A DNA stretch of 64,000 nucleotides, taken from the NCBI GenBank assembly GCA_900239685.1, contig OENT01000745.1, positions 16,184-80,183 of the forward strand, read 5' to 3'. The notes beneath the pieces are model-generated. The model saw only the letters and a list, made by a program, of their open reading frames with translations. It searched no databases and was not told the origin of the DNA. Below are positions 59,906 through 64,000 of this stretch, one piece after another. The translations under genes and the position numbers were made by a program. This stretch comes from Rotaria macrura (lineage: Eukaryota; Rotifera; Eurotatoria; Philodinida; Philodinidae). Position 1 is the stretch's first letter; the number at the start of each line of letters is the position of its first letter.

Positions 59906-61375
59906 TCTCTACCCAGGATAGTTCACTGGGTTTATCTATTTTTTGAAATTCTACCCACTTAACCTAATTAGATGGGTATCAAATCCATTTTCACAACACA
60001 ACAGTTTACTTTCTTATTTTTGAGGAGAAAATGTTCAAGGTAGAATAAAAAACTGCTGCAAGGAACATGATAAATCAATGTCATACAAGAAATTCGTCGC
60101 ATTAATTGAATCTATAGCATTTCATGTGTAACATTTTACTCATTCAGTACTATTGGCAGCAGAACATACTTAAATCAATCAGGTAGCACCATTGCCTTAT
60201 TGTCTACTAAAAGACAAGAGGCTCTCTATTGATGACTATATTGTTTTTGGCATTAATTTGAACACAAGAGAAAAAGAGTTTGAGCGTGAAGGAGAAATTG
60301 ACTCGAAGACTCTTATTGTATGAAATTGAGATTTATTGCTAGTTGACGAAGAAGGCGAATAATGAATTTTCTCTTGTGATTAGCTATACTTTTCTGACTT
60401 GGGTAAAAAGAAACAAAATTACATTTAAAGTATTAGCTTGACTTGTCATTCAACGAGTTGTTAGACAATACCGATATTTTTCCACACTAGACTCGTACAA
60501 CCCATCTACTTTGTTTTATCACAGATTATCTTGTTTTCTTCCAAATAAAATTGACATAAAATCTGGAAACCAGATTAAAGGGTAGATTATAAACATGCCA
60601 AATAATATTTTTAAAATTATCATAAAGGAGAAGACCATAAGATCAATTTGAAGCTGATTGTTTCGAAACCATCTTTTTCAAATCTTTTGTGAAGTTTTTG
60701 AAAAACTTCAATGAAAACTTCAATTTGCTGCATTTGAATTGGAATAAAACAAACTTTACAAGCACTGCAGAATGTTTGAACTTTACCCGAATATTCGAGA
60801 TATTCATAGAGTTCCGCATCTCTATCCTTTTTTTTTTCTAGCTGTCTAAATTTTTCTCGAGGGATCAGTTGTAGGCTACAAGCTTTCCTTGAATTGTGAA
60901 AGTCGAGTGATATTTATTCTTTTACAGAAAAACACTAGTCCAGTCATCACTAAGTCTAGACAAATTTTTTCATAAAATATGCATCAATACTAGAGATACA
61001 AAAAAGCTCTTCTTTTTCATTTCCCTTTGCCCATGAAAGGGCAGCTAAAACTAAAGTAACATCGATCAGAACTAACCCATTGCGTTTTCTCATTAATCAT
61101 GTCTATTTTATTCAATCAGTCGGAGAGTGACCTAATATAAGCTAATCGGTAAGTATATCGTTCCAATCATTTGCTAAAAAGTCAATAGATTATTTAAATG
61201 TTTCTTTTTGTATGAATATTCATGGATAGAAAATTATTGATCAGTCTAGGAAGAATAGTGTTGACCGCAGAACTACGACTTACTAAGTATTGGATAAAAT
61301 GAAAAGACTGCAAGTTCGTCTTCCGAGTTATTCCCTTGGTTCAATTGCAACTATATATTTTATGTCGAGTTTAGA
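59906..61375. other. Intergenic, nothing recognised
   Basis: 1.5 kb of AT-rich DNA without supported frames, RNA genes or repeats. Confidence 0.5.
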
Positions 61376-61851
61376 CTAGGGATAGCACTTTAACTTTATC
61401 CCTTTCCGGTCGGATGTTGCCATATGGCAACATTTTCCCCTATAGGGGTACGGCGTTTTTCAAATAGCCGGCTGTAAAGGGTTAACTGGTTAAAGTTAAA
61501 GTGATTTACTTTACCTTTTTTTAAAAATTTCAAGTGAATTTCCTTTTTTATACTTATCACTATCTAGACTGATTGATTGATGCTCGCTAGGGTGGCTTCA
61601 ACCAATGAGACGTAAAAGAATGAAAAAGTAAACTAGTTTCACTCGACTTTAAACCACTTTAAATTTTAAGAACAAAGTATCAAGTTATTTAAAGTCGTTT
61701 TAAATTGCTCTATTTTTCATTTTCTTTGTCGCCTTATAGGATGCAGAGGGTCTAGTGGGCATCAATCAGCCAGTCCGGGTAGTGATGAATATGAAAAAGA
61801 AAATTCACTTTAACTTTAAATTTAAAGTAAAGTTAAAGTGCCAACGCCTAG
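61376..61851. mobile_element. 476 bp inverted-repeat element (CTAGG ends)
   Basis: The left end CTAGGGATAGCACTTTAACT and the complement of the right end CTAGGCGTTGGCACTTTAAC are inverted. Further AAAGTTAAAGTG/CACTTTAACTTT and TTTAAAGT words appear throughout. The interior has no coding capacity. Target duplication is not certain (AGTTTAGA on the left, GTTTAAAC on the right). Confidence 0.65.
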
Positions 61852-62319
61852 TTTAAACTTGTAGTCTGATTCATTCTTCTATGAACCAATATGAGGGTGT
61901 GGTTGTGGGTTGATTGACCTTCTTTTGAATGATTGTGCCACACAAAAATAGCAAAACAATCGGGAAGTCCAAAGCGGCTCTGCTGCTTTTCTCTAATCTA
62001 GAAGATAGAAAACAAAAACCAGATGCCCATGCAAAATAACATCGTCAACTATCACAAAATAATCCATTTTTAATCGAATAAAATCATAAGATTATAATCA
62101 AACATTTTAGTGGAAATAATCACAAAAAAATCATTCGTTAACCGAATAATTCGATTGTCATCGATTTAAAGATTCGGATTTCTGTGAAAACCTAATTATG
62201 ATTGATGCCAATCGAAATAATCGAACTAAGATGATTTTTGTCGTAATTATTTCAGCTGAAGTGTTTGATTAGAATTGTATGCTTCTCTCCGATTAAAGAT
62301 CGATTGTACCGTGATATTT

Positions 62320-62618
62320 ACGCAGGTCGAGAAGTAATTTCGGGTTCCTCCAGGAAAACACAGGAAAAATCCAAAACACGGAAGTAATATTCCAGCCCAA
62401 AATTATTCGGAGTTTTTCCCGATGTATTCAAAACGGTTCCTATTTTTCCGGAAGGGACCGGTCGGATATCATAGGAAAAAATCAGAAAAAATCTTCGCCC
62501 GCCATACTGCTTCCAGGGTCCAGTATTTTCTAGTATTCTCCTATAGTATATGGTGACTTTGACACGACTTTCCTGCCAGTTCCAGCAGTATTCTGTTGTC
62601 GAAACCATGAACCTGGGT
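62320..62618. mobile_element. Word-repeat element (TTCCAGGAAAA type)
   Basis: About 299 bp with ends GCAGGTCGAGAAG and CATGAACCTGGGT, inverted relatives of the CCCAGGTCGA/TCGACCTGGG ends elsewhere. The inside contains TCCAGGAAAACACAGGAAAA, TATTCCAGC, TTTTTCCGGAAGGG and CAGTATTTTCTAGTATTCTCC. It is non-coding, and the frame at 62318-62629 spans it exactly because it has few stops. Confidence 0.6.
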
Positions 62619-63743
62619 GAATAAGTCATTTTGCATAGGCATCTGGTTTGTGCTTTCTTTCTTCTACGTTACAGAAACGTGGCAGGGCTTCATTCGTCTT
62701 AACGATTGCTTTGCTTTTTGAGTGCCACACATTCACTCTGTCCCAGTACCGAACTCCTTTCTATACCTTTCATACTACGAAGCTCTTTTCAGCTTGTTCT
62801 GTCAATTAATATGAATGGAAGCAAGCAACAAAAAAATTTAAAACAATTCACCTAGATTGTTGAGTAATTCATATGGCTTTTCTTCCAACGTTGCATTATA
62901 GCTTTTTCAGCAAACTCATCTCCTTGCAATGACAGTACGACCATAATTTTTCTTCACTTGAAAAGCTTTCAGTTGCCAAGACACACATGCATTTGATTCA
63001 GTTGTAATGTGAAATGTGTCAAGGCTGTTTTTGAAGATTTATTTTTGATTGAAAAATGCACCAGCTTGAATAAAAGTATGAATATATAAACTTCGCTGAT
63101 GAAGAACCACTATGAACAAGTTCGAAATTCAAATGAATGGAAGTATATAAACCTTTTCGTTATCTTTGTGAAACTGAAATACTTCTTTGCTTTTCGTAGA
63201 ATAGTTCGCCGTCCAAGATCTAAACTCTATTGAATTCTGAAACGAAGTTCATTGTAAGATGCTTTACACTCAAATATGAATCTATATATGGGTTATAGAG
63301 GCCACGAAAATGATAATTTCATCGGAAAGATTATAATGCAATCAAGTTAGGTAGTACATTCCACAGAAAACTAAAATCGAAAAAAACGTTAAAGCCCTAG
63401 CAATTCTCTTTCTCTTTCATGTTTTCGAGGAGTATGACGACGTCAAATGTTTTTCGCATTTTCAATTCTTGTATTCTTTCATATTTCGAGCCGATTCACT
63501 CTTTCTTCATTTGATTCAACTGCCTGTAAGAAGTAGAGATTGGTCGCTTTCTATTACTACAAAGCAGTACAGAGCGCAACCGGTGAATTTCACTGTCTTT
63601 GTTTCTCTCACTCGCATAAAATACGAATTTGAGAATTCTTATTCAAAATTTCTAGAATCATTTAGATAAAATATAATTCGTTGAAATTCATTTTTCTAAT
63701 TATATCCTCTTTTATTACAATTCATGTGGCGTCATCTTCAACA
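62619..63743. other. Intergenic, nothing recognised
   Basis: 1.1 kb upstream of the gene at the right edge. It probably contains that gene's promoter or first exons, but none can be called. Confidence 0.4.
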
Positions 63744-64000
63744 ATGATGTCACATTTAATAAAGGATGGTAGCCTGGCTTCAGTCACCGGAAGTACGGTT
63801 GAAAAGAACGCGTATGCTCGACACATGGCAGGCGAATCATGCCAAGACATCGATGTCATGGTTGTTGAAGGGTTCATCAACAATGAAAACGCATTAATAC
63901 CGACATGTCCTGGATTTGTACAAATTAAACTCGACGACGTTCAAGCATACGATGGTGTACAGTTGAAAGCAAAACTGAATAAAGAATGTATTCCATGTGT
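63744..64000 (+). CDS. Probable Mab-21/cGAS-like nucleotidyltransferase, 5' part
   Basis: An open frame from ATG ATG at 63744 to the window edge. It reads MMSHLIKDGSLASVTGSTVE, then ... GESCQDIDVMVVEGFINNEN ... PTCPGFVQIKLDDVQ. The order GS, about 17 residues, DIDVM, then PGFV(Q/K)(I/L)xL is the start of the nucleotidyltransferase fold in Mab-21-like proteins and cGAS-like receptors (GS motif plus the first two metal-binding acidic residues). In the cGAS-like group the enzyme makes cyclic dinucleotides when it senses nucleic acid, whereas many Mab-21 proteins are inactive. The frame stays open upstream of the ATG to about 63690, so the exon may begin earlier. The rest of the domain lies right of the window. 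Confidence 0.55.
   Translation, partial: MMSHLIKDGSLASVTGSTVEKNAYARHMAGESCQDIDVMVVEGFINNENALIPTCPGFVQIKLDDVQAYDGVQLKAKLNKECIPC

Overview
The window looks like animal nuclear DNA, most likely from a bdelloid rotifer (for example Adineta or Rotaria). This is inference. The support is AT-rich sequence, genes split by many 45-70 bp GT-AG introns, animal orthologues (TDH, PPTC7, PDIA6, MDH2, TMEM258, ULK1/2, GNL3L, HVCN1), and a DYW-type PPR gene, a plant-like family known outside plants in only a few groups including bdelloids. I assembled the exons by eye. In every gene called with confidence above 0.85 all splice phases close.

Left part, 1-31 kb, is a dense housekeeping region. In order: the end of a chitin-binding (CBM14) gene (+), mitochondrial threonine dehydrogenase (-), mitochondrial PP2C phosphatase PPTC7 (-), ER protein disulfide isomerase PDIA6 (-), mitochondrial malate dehydrogenase MDH2 (+) followed 89 bp later by the oligosaccharyltransferase subunit TMEM258 (+, probable trans-spliced operon), an ULK/Atg1 autophagy kinase (+, 18 exons), a 248-residue single-pass membrane protein (-), the nucleolar GTPase GNL3L (-, 13 exons) and a voltage-gated proton channel HVCN1 (-).

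Middle part, 33-45 kb: a gene for a secreted cysteine-containing protein with two related modules (+), cut by a 702 bp assembly gap, then an 11-exon PPR-DYW RNA-editing-type gene (-). That gene carries several lesions: a poly-A frameshift, a 400 bp transposon inside a coding exon, and loss of the catalytic glutamate and the terminal DYW tripeptide.

Right part, 45-64 kb, is rich in accessory DNA. It holds a six-helix membrane protein gene (+) and a decayed non-LTR retrotransposon with endonuclease and RT (-), into which a TTAA-flanked 883 bp element and a TA-flanked 369 bp element have inserted cleanly. A set of small elements ends in CCCAGG...CCTGGG, several flanked by TA. Their interiors consist of one short word repeated in both orientations, and the word differs between elements. 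At the right edge begins a likely Mab-21/cGAS-like nucleotidyltransferase.

The most notable observations are the decaying editing factor with a datable transposon hit, the word-repeat TA elements, the nested retrotransposon, an MDH2 that has lost a normally invariant catalytic arginine, and the candidate cGAS-like receptor.
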